Notes under the pieces: generated by a model
What the model saw: only the letters and a program-made list of their open reading frames with translations
What the model was told of the DNA's origin: nothing
Database searches by the model: none
In this document: positions 15,688-22,496 of the stretch, piece after piece
How positions within the stretch are numbered: position 1 is the first letter of the stretch
Layout of the letters: each line of letters starts with the position of its first letter
Translations under genes and position numbers: made by a program
Source of the DNA: Streptomyces sp. G44
GTDB taxonomy: Bacteria > Actinomycetota > Actinomycetes > Streptomycetales > Streptomycetaceae
Assembly: GCF_016905445.1 (NCBI RefSeq)
Contig: NZ_JAFEXF010000067.1
Location: forward strand, 1-34,643
DNA length: 34,643 bases
Reading direction: 5' to 3'

Positions 15688-17253
15688 ATGGCGACGGGCA
15701 GTTCGAGCACGAGCGGCACCAGATCCCTCAGCGAACCGACGGGTGACAGCGAGATCAGCACGTACAAGGGGCAGGAACGCGCGCTGCGCGCGGGGCGCCT
15801 CGGCACCGCGGGCCTCCTGCTCTCCGTGCTCGCAGCGACCGGCCCCCTGATGGTCGTCGCCGGCGTCATGCCCACCACCTACGGCGTGATGGGCGTCGTC
15901 GGGCAGCCCCTGCTCTTCCTCGTCCTCGGCGTCGTCCTCGCGCTGTTCAGCTTCGGCTACGCCGAGATGAGCCGGCACGTGCACAACGCCGGCGCCTTCT
16001 ACGCGTACATATCCCGCGGCCTCGGCGGCACCGCGGGCGCCGGCGCCGCGCTGGTCGCGCTCGTCGCCTACAGCGCGCTCCAGGCCGGCCTGTACGGCAT
16101 GCTCGGCTTCGAGGTCTCCGGGCTGCTCCGGACCTACTTCGAGGTCGAGATCGCCTGGTGGCTCCCGGCGCTGGCCGCCGTCGCCGCCGTCGCCGTGCTG
16201 GCCTGGCTGAAGATCGACCTGAACGCGCGCGTGCTCGGCGTGCTGCTGCTCATCGAGGTGGCGCTCGTCGTCGTCTTCGACGTCGCGGCCGTCGCGGACC
16301 CGGCCCCGGAAGGCCTCTCGCTGGAGGCGTTCCACCTCGACACGCTCTCCGGCGCGGGCGTCGCCACCTCCCTGTGCTTCTGCATCGCGGCCTTCACCGG
16401 CTTCGAACAGGCCCCCGTGTACGCCGAGGAGACCAGCCGCCCGCAGGTCGTCGTCGCCCGCGTGATGTTCCTCGCCGTCGGCTTCGTCGCCGTCTTCTTC
16501 GCCCTCAGCTCCTGGGCGCTCACCGTCGCGGCGGGGCCCTCGGGGATCGTCCCGGCCGCGCGGGAGCAGAGCGCGGGGCTGCTGTTCCACCTCACCGAGT
16601 CCCGGCTCGGCGGCACCTTCACCGACGTACTCCACGTGCTCTTCGTGACCGGCATGTTCGCGGCGGTCCTCAGCTTCCACAACGTGGTCGCGCGGTACGC
16701 CTTCGCGATGGGCCGCGAGAAGCTGCTGCCCGCCGCGTTCGGCCGCACCAACACCTCGACCGGCGCCCCCGGCACCGGCTCGCTGCTCCAGACCGTGGTC
16801 TCCGTCGCGGTCGTCGTGGGCTTCGCCGTCGCCGACGACGGCAAGGCGGGCGACCCGACCGCGCCCGTGCTGCACCTGTTCACCTGGGGCGGCAACATCG
16901 GCGCGCTCGGCGTGATCCTGCTGATGGCCACCGCGTCCGTCGCCGTCATCGTCTTCTTCGCCCGCCGTGGCGCCGCCCGCGCCCAGGCCTGGCGGATCGC
17001 CGCCTCCGCGCTCGCCGCGGCCGCCCTGCTCGTCATCGCGGCGTACACCGTCAAGGACTTCGACGTCCTGGTGGGCGCGGGCCCGGACTCGGCGCTCAGC
17101 TGGATGCTGCCCGGCATCATCTTCCTGGCGGCGGTCGTCGGCGTGGCCTACGGGGCGGTCCTGCGCTCGCGGAACCCGGCGGCACACGCGCGGATCGGCC
17201 TCGGCAACGAGGCGTTCCGGCTGGAGAAGGCGTCTTCCTCGCCGGGGGCGTGA
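15688..17253 (+). CDS. APC superfamily permease (amino acid/amine transporter)
   Basis: This 521-residue protein has about 12 transmembrane helices. A cytoplasmic N-terminus of about 35 residues leads into GLLLSVLAATGPLMVVAGVM, the unwound-helix-1 region of APC transporters. GFEQAPVYAEETSRPQ between later helices matches the APC helix-6/7 motif (FxGFE..ae.EetknP). The family imports or exchanges amino acids, polyamines or related amines; the substrate is unknown. AAAGGA lies about 10 bases before the ATG. It ends in a convergent region with a perfect 16-bp hairpin facing gntP. Confidence 0.9.
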   Translation: MATGSSSTSGTRSLSEPTGDSEISTYKGQERALRAGRLGTAGLLLSVLAATGPLMVVAGVMPTTYGVMGVVGQPLLFLVLGVVLALFSFGYAEMSRHVHNAGAFYAYISRGLGGTAGAGAALVALVAYSALQAGLYGMLGFEVSGLLRTYFEVEIAWWLPALAAVAAVAVLAWLKIDLNARVLGVLLLIEVALVVVFDVAAVADPAPEGLSLEAFHLDTLSGAGVATSLCFCIAAFTGFEQAPVYAEETSRPQVVVARVMFLAVGFVAVFFALSSWALTVAAGPSGIVPAAREQSAGLLFHLTESRLGGTFTDVLHVLFVTGMFAAVLSFHNVVARYAFAMGREKLLPAAFGRTNTSTGAPGTGSLLQTVVSVAVVVGFAVADDGKAGDPTAPVLHLFTWGGNIGALGVILLMATASVAVIVFFARRGAARAQAWRIAASALAAAALLVIAAYTVKDFDVLVGAGPDSALSWMLPGIIFLAAVVGVAYGAVLRSRNPAAHARIGLGNEAFRLEKASSSPGA

Positions 17254-17289
17254 CGGGAGCCCGCCGGCGGCGTGACGGACGCTCCAGGT

Positions 17290-17334
17290 TCAGCCCGGTC
17301 AGCCCGATCAGCCCGGTCAGCCCGGTCGCCCCGG
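17290..17334. repeat. Five tandem 9-base repeats
   Basis: The unit TCAGCCCGG occurs five times in a row with minor changes (third TCAGCCCGA-type variant and last TCGCCCCGG). It lies in the convergent spacer between the APC permease and gntP, with no gene. It is a simple repeat that could vary in copy number between strains. Confidence 0.8.
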
Positions 17335-17384
17335 TCACTGGCTTCGCCGAGTCCGTCCTCCATCGCCGGACAGGCGCAACAGGT

Positions 17385-17419
17385 TCGTGGCCGCGCTGAG
17401 CGTCTCAGCGCGGCCACGA
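17385..17419. terminator. Perfect 16-bp hairpin, bidirectional terminator
   Basis: The arms TCGTGGCCGCGCTGAG and CTCAGCGCGGCCACGA pair without mismatch around a CGT loop. It sits between the ends of the convergent APC permease and gntP genes, where it can stop transcription from both sides. There is no T-run, as is common for Streptomyces terminators. Confidence 0.8.
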
Positions 17420-17459
17420 GATGTTCCGCCGGGCTGCCCGAAGCCACGGACCCGGGGCG

Positions 17460-18908
17460 TCAGATGATCAGGGACAGCAGCAGGACCAGGCCTCCCGCGA
17501 CCACGGAGATGATCGTCTCCATCACCGACCACGTCTTGACCGTCTGCCCGACGTCCAGGCCGAAGTACTCCTTGACGAGCCAGAACCCGGCGTCGTTGAC
17601 GTGCGAGAAGAACAGCGAACCCGCGCCGATGGCCAGCACGAGCAGCGCCGTGTGCGAGGTCGACATGTCGGCGGCCAGCGGCGCGACCAGACCCGCCGCC
17701 GAGATCGTCGCCACCGTCGCCGAACCCGTCGCGAGCCGGATCGCCACCGCGATCAGCCAGGCGAGCAGCAGCGCGGGGATCGACCAGTCCTCGGAGAAGT
17801 CCAGGATCATCTGGCCCACGCCGATGTCGATGAGCGTCTGCTTGAAGCCGCCGCCCGCGCCCACGATCATCAGGACGCCCGCGATCGGGGCGAGCGACTT
17901 CTCGACGGTCGCCGACAGCCGGTCCTTCGTGAAACCGGCCGCGCGGCCCAGCGTGAACATCCCGACGATCACCGCGGCCAGCAGCGCGACCAGCGGCGAC
18001 CCGACGACGTCGAAGACCCGCTGCACGGTGGCCTCGGGGTCGTCGACCACGATGTCCACCAGCGCCTTGGCCAGCATCAGCACGACGGGCAGCAGCACCG
18101 TCGCCACCGTGACGCCGAAGCCCGGACGCCTCTCCAGCTCCTCCGACGGGCGCTGCGGAATCATCTTCTCGGGCGCCGGTACGTCCACCCAGCGCGCCGC
18201 GTACTTCGAGAACAGCGGGCCCGCGATGATCACCGTGGGGATCGCGACGAGGACGCCGAGTGCCAGGGTGACACCGAGGTTGGCCTCGACCGCGTCGATG
18301 GCGACGAGCGGGCCGGGGTGCGGCGGGATGAGCCCGTGCATCACGGAGAGACCGGCCAGCGCCGGGATGCCGATCCGCATCAGCGAGTAGTTGCCGCGCT
18401 TGGCGACCATCAGGACGACCGGGATCAGCAGCACGATGCCGACCTCGAAGAACAACGGCAGACCGATGACGGAGGCGATGAGCACCATCGCCCACGGCAT
18501 CGCGCGCCCGCCCGCCCGTCGCCCGCCGCCCTTCTGAAGAGTGGCCTGCGGCCCCATCCCTCCCCATCTGGCGAGGATCGTGTCGACGATCTGGTCCGCG
18601 CCCCCGGAGTCGGCGAGCAGCTTGCCGAGGATCGCGCCGAGCGCGATCAGCACGCCCACGCCCGCGACGGTCGACCCGAGACCGGCCGTGAAACTGGCGA
18701 TGGCCTTGTCGAGCGGGGCGCCCGCGAAGGCGCCGAGCCCGAGCGACCCGACGGTCAGCGCGAGGAACGCGTGCAGCTTGAACTTGGTGATGAGCAGGAC
18801 GATGACGGCGATGCCCGCGAGGACGGCGATCCCCAGCTGGGCATGGCCCGCCGAGGTGATCGGCTCGACGGGGTCCGCTGCCAGCATCTCGACGCTGAGA
18901 TGGGTCAC
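17460..18908 (-). CDS. gntP: Gluconate:H+ symporter, GntP family
   Basis: This 482-residue membrane protein has the GntP-family pattern of about 12-14 helices. It shows the motifs VMHGLIPPHPGPLVAIDAV, RLATGSATVATISAAGLVAP and FFSHVNDAGFWLVKEYFGLD, which are well conserved in gluconate permeases. It imports gluconate with protons; the adjacent kinase gene converts it to 6-phosphogluconate. A glycine/arginine insertion (QKGGGRRAGGRAM) lies after helix 3-4 where the E. coli protein has a short loop. It is the second gene after gntK, with a 63-base gap, and is probably controlled by the divergent GntR-type regulator. Confidence 0.93.
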   Translation of the reverse strand: MTHLSVEMLAADPVEPITSAGHAQLGIAVLAGIAVIVLLITKFKLHAFLALTVGSLGLGAFAGAPLDKAIASFTAGLGSTVAGVGVLIALGAILGKLLADSGGADQIVDTILARWGGMGPQATLQKGGGRRAGGRAMPWAMVLIASVIGLPLFFEVGIVLLIPVVLMVAKRGNYSLMRIGIPALAGLSVMHGLIPPHPGPLVAIDAVEANLGVTLALGVLVAIPTVIIAGPLFSKYAARWVDVPAPEKMIPQRPSEELERRPGFGVTVATVLLPVVLMLAKALVDIVVDDPEATVQRVFDVVGSPLVALLAAVIVGMFTLGRAAGFTKDRLSATVEKSLAPIAGVLMIVGAGGGFKQTLIDIGVGQMILDFSEDWSIPALLLAWLIAVAIRLATGSATVATISAAGLVAPLAADMSTSHTALLVLAIGAGSLFFSHVNDAGFWLVKEYFGLDVGQTVKTWSVMETIISVVAGGLVLLLSLII

Positions 18909-18971
18909 GGTTGTTTCCTTGTACGAGGTGTACGTGATGGTGGGCGGTTCAGTGCGGGGGGAGTGCGGCGC

Positions 18972-19487
18972 CTACGACGGCACTTCGAGGCCGCGCAGGG
19001 CCTCCACGGCCCGCTCGGCGATCTCCTGCGGGGACCCGGCGACATCCACGGCGACCCCGGCCTCGTCCGCCCCGAGCGGCTGCAAGGTGGCGAACTGCGA
19101 ATCGAGCAGCGCCGTGGGCATGAAGTGCCCCTTGCGCTCCCGCATCCGGGCCTCGATGAGCTCGCGATCCCCGGTGAGGTGGACGAAGACGACGCCGGGC
19201 GCGGCGGCCCGCAGCCGGTCCCGGTAGGCCCGCTTCAGCGCCGAGCTGCTGACCACCCCGCCGCGCCCCTCGCGCCCGTGCGCCCACGCGCCGATGGCGT
19301 CGAGCCACGGCCCGCGGTCGTCGTCGGTGAGCGGCGTGCCGGACGACATCTTCTCGACGTTCCGCGGCGGGTGGAAGTCGTCGCCCTCGGCGTACGGGAC
19401 GCCGAGCCGGTCGGCGAGCAGGGGGCCGATCGTGGTCTTGCCGGTCCCTGCCACGCCCATGATCACGACGACGTGAGGGGTGCTCAT
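18972..19487 (-). CDS. gntK: Gluconokinase
   Basis: This 171-residue P-loop kinase phosphorylates gluconate to 6-phosphogluconate for the pentose phosphate pathway. The Walker A GVAGTGKT spans 11-18. EGDDFHPPRNVEKMSSGTPL is the gluconokinase substrate signature. DDRGPWLDAI, SSSALKRAYRDRLR and HFMPTALLDSQFATLQPL complete the family pattern. The length matches thermoresistant-type gluconokinases. The ATG at 19487 follows GAAGG. It is the first gene of the gntK-gntP operon and diverges from the regulator. Confidence 0.95.
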   Translation of the reverse strand: MSTPHVVVIMGVAGTGKTTIGPLLADRLGVPYAEGDDFHPPRNVEKMSSGTPLTDDDRGPWLDAIGAWAHGREGRGGVVSSSALKRAYRDRLRAAAPGVVFVHLTGDRELIEARMRERKGHFMPTALLDSQFATLQPLGADEAGVAVDVAGSPQEIAERAVEALRGLEVPS

Positions 19488-19579
19488 CGCTGCCTGCCTT
19501 CGCTGTCTTCATCGACATCGGTCGGTTCGTTCACGCCACTGAAACCCATTACGTATGACGAATTCAAGAGGCTGTGATG

Positions 19580-19596
19580 TAAAAGTCTGACTTATT
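19580..19596. promoter_or_regulatory. Candidate GntR-type operator between gntK and its regulator
   Basis: AAGTCTGACTT (19583-19593) is a perfect 5-1-5 palindrome, flanked by AT-rich bases that extend the symmetry (TAAAAGTCTGACTTATT). It lies 35 bases upstream of the regulator start and about 95 bases from the gntK start. It is well placed for autoregulation and control of the gluconate operon. Confidence 0.6.
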
Positions 19597-19615
19597 GCCC
19601 ACGTGCCTCTCCTCG

Positions 19616-19621
19616 TACGCT
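19616..19621 (+). promoter_or_regulatory. -10 box giving a probable leaderless GntR mRNA
   Basis: TACGCT fits TANNNT and ends 6 bases before the ATG at 19628. No Shine-Dalgarno precedes that ATG. In actinobacteria this spacing marks transcripts that start at the initiation codon. Confidence 0.5.
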
Positions 19622-19627
19622 TTCGTC

Positions 19628-20329
19628 ATGACCGCACAGGCCCGAGGGCTGCACTCCCGCGTACTGGAAAGCCTCGGGCCCGCCATCACAGCGGGCGAGT
19701 ACCCGCCGGGCAGCGTTCTGCGCACGGACGAGCTGGCCCAGCGCTTCGAGGTGTCCCGCTCCGTGATGCGGGAGGCGGTCCGGGTCCTGGAGTCCATGCA
19801 CCTCGTCGCGTCCCGGCGGCGGGTGGGGGTGACCGTACTGCCCACCGAGGAGTGGAACGTCTACGACCCGCAGGTCATCCGGTGGCGTCTCGCCGGAGCC
19901 GACCGGCCGCGGCAGCTGCGCTCGCTCACCGTGCTGCGTTCCGCGATCGAACCGGTCGCCGCCGCACTCGCCGCCCGGCATGCCACGGCCGCCCAGTGCG
20001 CGGAGCTGACCGAGTGCGCGCTCGGCATGGTCGCCCACTCGCGCGGTCACCAGCTGGAGGGCTATCTCCGGCACGACGTCGCCTTCCACCGGGTCATCCT
20101 CAACGCCTCCGGCAACGAGATGTTCGCCCGCCTCGGTGACGTCGTCGCCGAGGTGCTGACGGGACGCACCGCCCACCAGGTGATGTTCGAGGACCCCGAC
20201 CCGCCCGCCGTCTCCCTGCACGTCCAGGTCGCGGAGGCGGTCAGGGAGGGCGACGCGGCCCGCGCGGAGGCGCTGACGCGCGAGATCGCCCTGGGCGCGC
20301 TCGACGAGCTCGACGTCCTGGCGCCCTGA
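19628..20329 (+). CDS. gntR: FadR/GntR family transcriptional regulator of gluconate genes
   Basis: This 233-residue protein has an N-terminal winged helix-turn-helix (about residues 8-72), with LRTDELAQRFEVSRSVMREA, VRVLESMHLV, and a wing at SRRRVGVTV. A C-terminal FCD-type all-helical ligand domain follows; it carries LRHDVAFHRVILNASGNEMF and later HLQV-like histidine positions that bind a metal in this family. It probably represses gntK-gntP until gluconate or a phosphorylated product is present; this follows from the divergent position. I chose ATG 19628 over the upstream TTG at 19595. The domain begins soon after it, and a TANNNT box sits 6 bases upstream, suggesting leaderless translation. 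Confidence 0.9.
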   Translation: MTAQARGLHSRVLESLGPAITAGEYPPGSVLRTDELAQRFEVSRSVMREAVRVLESMHLVASRRRVGVTVLPTEEWNVYDPQVIRWRLAGADRPRQLRSLTVLRSAIEPVAAALAARHATAAQCAELTECALGMVAHSRGHQLEGYLRHDVAFHRVILNASGNEMFARLGDVVAEVLTGRTAHQVMFEDPDPPAVSLHVQVAEAVREGDAARAEALTREIALGALDELDVLAP

Positions 20330-20369
20330 CCCCAAGGCCGGGGCGCCGGGCTCCGGCGGGTCGGCGACA

Positions 20370-20780
20370 ATGGACGCCATGTCCCGACGCGCCGCACGCC
20401 CCACACCCTGCCCCTGCGGGCACCCCGAGCCGTACGAGAAGTGCTGCGGCCGCCTGCACCGGGGCGAGGCAGTCGCCGCCGCGCCCGAGGAGCTGATGCG
20501 CTCCCGCTACAGCGCCTTCGCGGTCCGGGACGAGGCCTACCTCCTGCGCACCTGGCACCCGAGGACCCGGCCGCCCCGCGTCGAGTTCGACCCGGCGCTG
20601 CGCTGGGTGGGCCTGGAGATCGAGGAGACCACCGAGGGCACCGCCTTCCACACCACCGGCACGGTCACCTTCCGCGCCCGCTACACCGACGGGGGCCGCC
20701 CGGAGGTCCTGCACGAGCACAGCCGCTTCGAGCGCCTCGACGGCGCCTGGGTGTACGTGGACGGCAGCTTCATCGCCTAA
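20370..20780 (+). CDS. YchJ family protein with SEC-C zinc motif (UPF0225)
   Basis: This 136-residue protein has an N-terminal SEC-C motif PCPCGHPEPYEKCCGRLHRG with Cys14, Cys16, Cys25 and Cys26, expected to bind zinc. A YchJ-type domain follows (LMRSRYSAFAVRDEAYLLRTWHP and TVTFRARYTDGG, then HEHSRFERLDGAWVYVDG). The length matches the family; the molecular function is not established. The ATG at 20370 is used here, and ATG 20379 is an alternative. Its stop overlaps the stop of the convergent GlxA-type regulator by a few bases, so no terminator separates them. Confidence 0.9.
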   Translation: MDAMSRRAARPTPCPCGHPEPYEKCCGRLHRGEAVAAAPEELMRSRYSAFAVRDEAYLLRTWHPRTRPPRVEFDPALRWVGLEIEETTEGTAFHTTGTVTFRARYTDGGRPEVLHEHSRFERLDGAWVYVDGSFIA

Positions 20781-21871
20781 GGGATGGCCGACGGGGCCTG
20801 CCCCGGCACTGTCCCGACTTGCCCCGGCACTGTCCGGACCCGGCCCGGCACTGTCCCGACCCGGCCCGCAGAGGCCGGCGCACCGGCCGGGCCGAACCTG
20901 CGCCGGTAGTCCGACGGGCTGAGCCCCGTCTCGCGGCGCAGCCTGGCCCGCAGGTTGGCGGCGGTGCCGAGTCCGCTGCGCCGCGCGACCACCTCCAGCC
21001 GCTCCTCGCCGCGCTCGATGAGCCGGCAGGCCAGGGCCACGCGTTCCCCGGTGAGCCAGGCCAGCGGAGTGGTGCCGAGCTGGGCGCGGAAGCGGCGGTG
21101 CAGGGTCGCGGGGCTGAGTCCGGCGCGGGCCGCGAGACCAGCCACGGTGAGGGGCTCGTCCAGCCGCTCCTGCGCCCAGGCCAGCAACGGGGCGAGGGAC
21201 GCGTCCCGTGTCTCCGGGACCGGCCGCTCCACGAACTGCCGCTGCCCGCCGTCCCGGTGCGCCGCGAAGACCAGACGCCTGCTCACGGAGTTGGCGATCT
21301 CGGCGCCGAAGTCCTTGCGCACGATGTGCAGCCCCAGGTCGAGCGCGGCCGCGCTGCCCGCCGCGGTGAGGATGTCGCCGTCGTCGACGAAGAGCACGTC
21401 CGGTTCGAGCCGCACGGCCGGGAACCGGGCCCGGAAGGAGCCCGCCCACTGCCAGTGCGCGGTGGCCCTGCGGCCGTCGAGCACCCCGGCCTCGGCGAGC
21501 GTGAAGGCCCCGCTGCAAAACCCCACGAGCCGGGCGCCGCGCGCGTGCGCCCGTCGTACGGCGTCCAGAACGGCGGGCCGCCGCGGCGTGTCGGTGTCCG
21601 GCCGGTTCGGCACGATCACCGTGTCCGCGGAGTCGGCCGCGTCGAGCCCGGCGACCCCGGTGAGCGTGAAGAACCCGTCCCGCATCAGGGTCCCGGGCTC
21701 GGGGGAGCACAGCGCGAAGTCGTACAGCTCCCGGCCCAGTTCGGGCCTGCGCAGGCCGAACACCTCGATGGCGCAGCCCAGTTCGAAGGGGTTGGAGTTC
21801 CGGTCGACGATGACGACGACACGGTGGAGCGGGCCGGTGGAGACACCCGCCTGAGAGGATCCTTGCGCCAT
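20777..21871 (-). CDS. GlxA-type regulator: DJ-1/PfpI domain fused to AraC DNA-binding domain
   Basis: This 364-residue protein has two domains. Residues 15-205 form a DJ-1/PfpI-like domain with the elbow VGFCSGAFTLAEAGVLDG (Cys119) and AGSAAALDLGLHIVR. Residues 225-328 form an AraC helix-turn-helix pair (VAGLAARAGLSPATLHRRF, then VVARRSGLGTAANLRARLR and GLSPSDYRRRF). Such GlxA-like proteins regulate small transcription units, often a neighbouring enzyme. The divergent cupin gene 52 bases away is the natural candidate target. The C-terminus (339-358) is three copies of a seven-residue G/RTVPGxV repeat beyond the normal domain end. The gene's last bases overlap the end of the YchJ gene. Confidence 0.92.
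   Translation of the reverse strand: MAQGSSQAGVSTGPLHRVVVIVDRNSNPFELGCAIEVFGLRRPELGRELYDFALCSPEPGTLMRDGFFTLTGVAGLDAADSADTVIVPNRPDTDTPRRPAVLDAVRRAHARGARLVGFCSGAFTLAEAGVLDGRRATAHWQWAGSFRARFPAVRLEPDVLFVDDGDILTAAGSAAALDLGLHIVRKDFGAEIANSVSRRLVFAAHRDGGQRQFVERPVPETRDASLAPLLAWAQERLDEPLTVAGLAARAGLSPATLHRRFRAQLGTTPLAWLTGERVALACRLIERGEERLEVVARRSGLGTAANLRARLRRETGLSPSDYRRRFGPAGAPASAGRVGTVPGRVRTVPGQVGTVPGQAPSAIP
20802..20864 (-). repeat. Three tandem 21-base repeats in the 3' end of the GlxA-type gene
   Basis: CCCGGCACTGTCC recurs at 20802, 20823 and 20844 with a period of exactly 21 bases. It is in frame, so it adds or removes seven residues per copy at the protein tail. It is probably a slippage-prone, strain-variable tail. 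Confidence 0.85.
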
Positions 21872-21923
21872 ACGCGATTTCTAGCACTCGTGGCGGCGCC
21901 CCGTCACCCCGCAAGATCACCCC

Positions 21924-22394
21924 ATGAACAGCGAACCCATCGCCCTCGCCCAGGCTCTCGCCTCCTTCGACGCCCTGTGGAGCCCCCGCATCGTCACCAC
22001 CGTCAACGACTACGACGTACGCGTCACCAAGGTCGAGGGCGAACACCTCTGGCACGTCCACGACGACACCGACGAGTTCTTCCTCGTGCTCGGCGGCGAA
22101 CTCCACATCGACCTGCGCGAGCCCGCCGGGGAACGCAGGGTCACCCTCCCGCAGGGCTCCGTCTTCACCGTCCCGCGCGGCACCGAACACAAGCCGTACG
22201 CCCCGAACGGCGCCCAGATCCTGCTCTTCGAGCCCACCGGCACCTCGACCGTCGGCGACCGCCACGACGAGATCCCCGACCACGTGGACGCCACGACGGG
22301 ACACGCGCTGGCCGAGCAGCCCACCCCGGCGGCCCCTGCCCGCCCGGCCGTACGCGGGAGGCTTCCGGCCCCCGGCGCCGTCAAGAACGCGTGA
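21924..22394 (+). CDS. Cupin domain protein
   Basis: This 156-residue protein is a single cupin barrel. Motif 1 is HVHDDTDEFFLVLGGELHID with His44, His46 and Glu51; motif 2 is PQGSVFTVPRGTEHKPYA with His89. All four usual metal ligands are present, so it probably binds iron, manganese or zinc. The proline/alanine-rich tail beyond residue 125 looks disordered. It diverges from the GlxA-type regulator with only 52 bases between the starts. The natural substrate is unknown; the metal site is compatible with a dioxygenase, isomerase or a sugar/acid-binding role. Confidence 0.88.
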   Translation: MNSEPIALAQALASFDALWSPRIVTTVNDYDVRVTKVEGEHLWHVHDDTDEFFLVLGGELHIDLREPAGERRVTLPQGSVFTVPRGTEHKPYAPNGAQILLFEPTGTSTVGDRHDEIPDHVDATTGHALAEQPTPAAPARPAVRGRLPAPGAVKNA

Positions 22395-22449
22395 AGACCG
22401 GGCCGTCACGCGCGAAGATCGCGCAAGGGAAGCGCTGCACCGACTGGAT

Positions 22450-22478
22450 CCGGACAGAACCTGAGCGGACCTGTCCGG
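22450..22478 (+). promoter_or_regulatory. Hairpin in the leader of the KimA-like gene
   Basis: CCGGACAG and CTGTCCGG form a perfect 8-bp inverted repeat with a 13-base loop. It ends about 6 bases before the AGAAGGA ribosome site of the permease gene. It could be a leader hairpin or an operator. The space between cupin stop and permease start (about 100 bases) is too short and shows no motif for a classical c-di-AMP riboswitch. Confidence 0.45.
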
Positions 22479-22496
22479 GCTCCAGAAGGAGTACGC

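Noticed and set aside
22395..22496. c-di-AMP (ydaO-type) riboswitch before the KimA-like gene
   Set aside because: In Bacillus kimA is preceded by this riboswitch, but here only about 100 bases are available and the conserved core strings were not seen; only a simple hairpin is supported.
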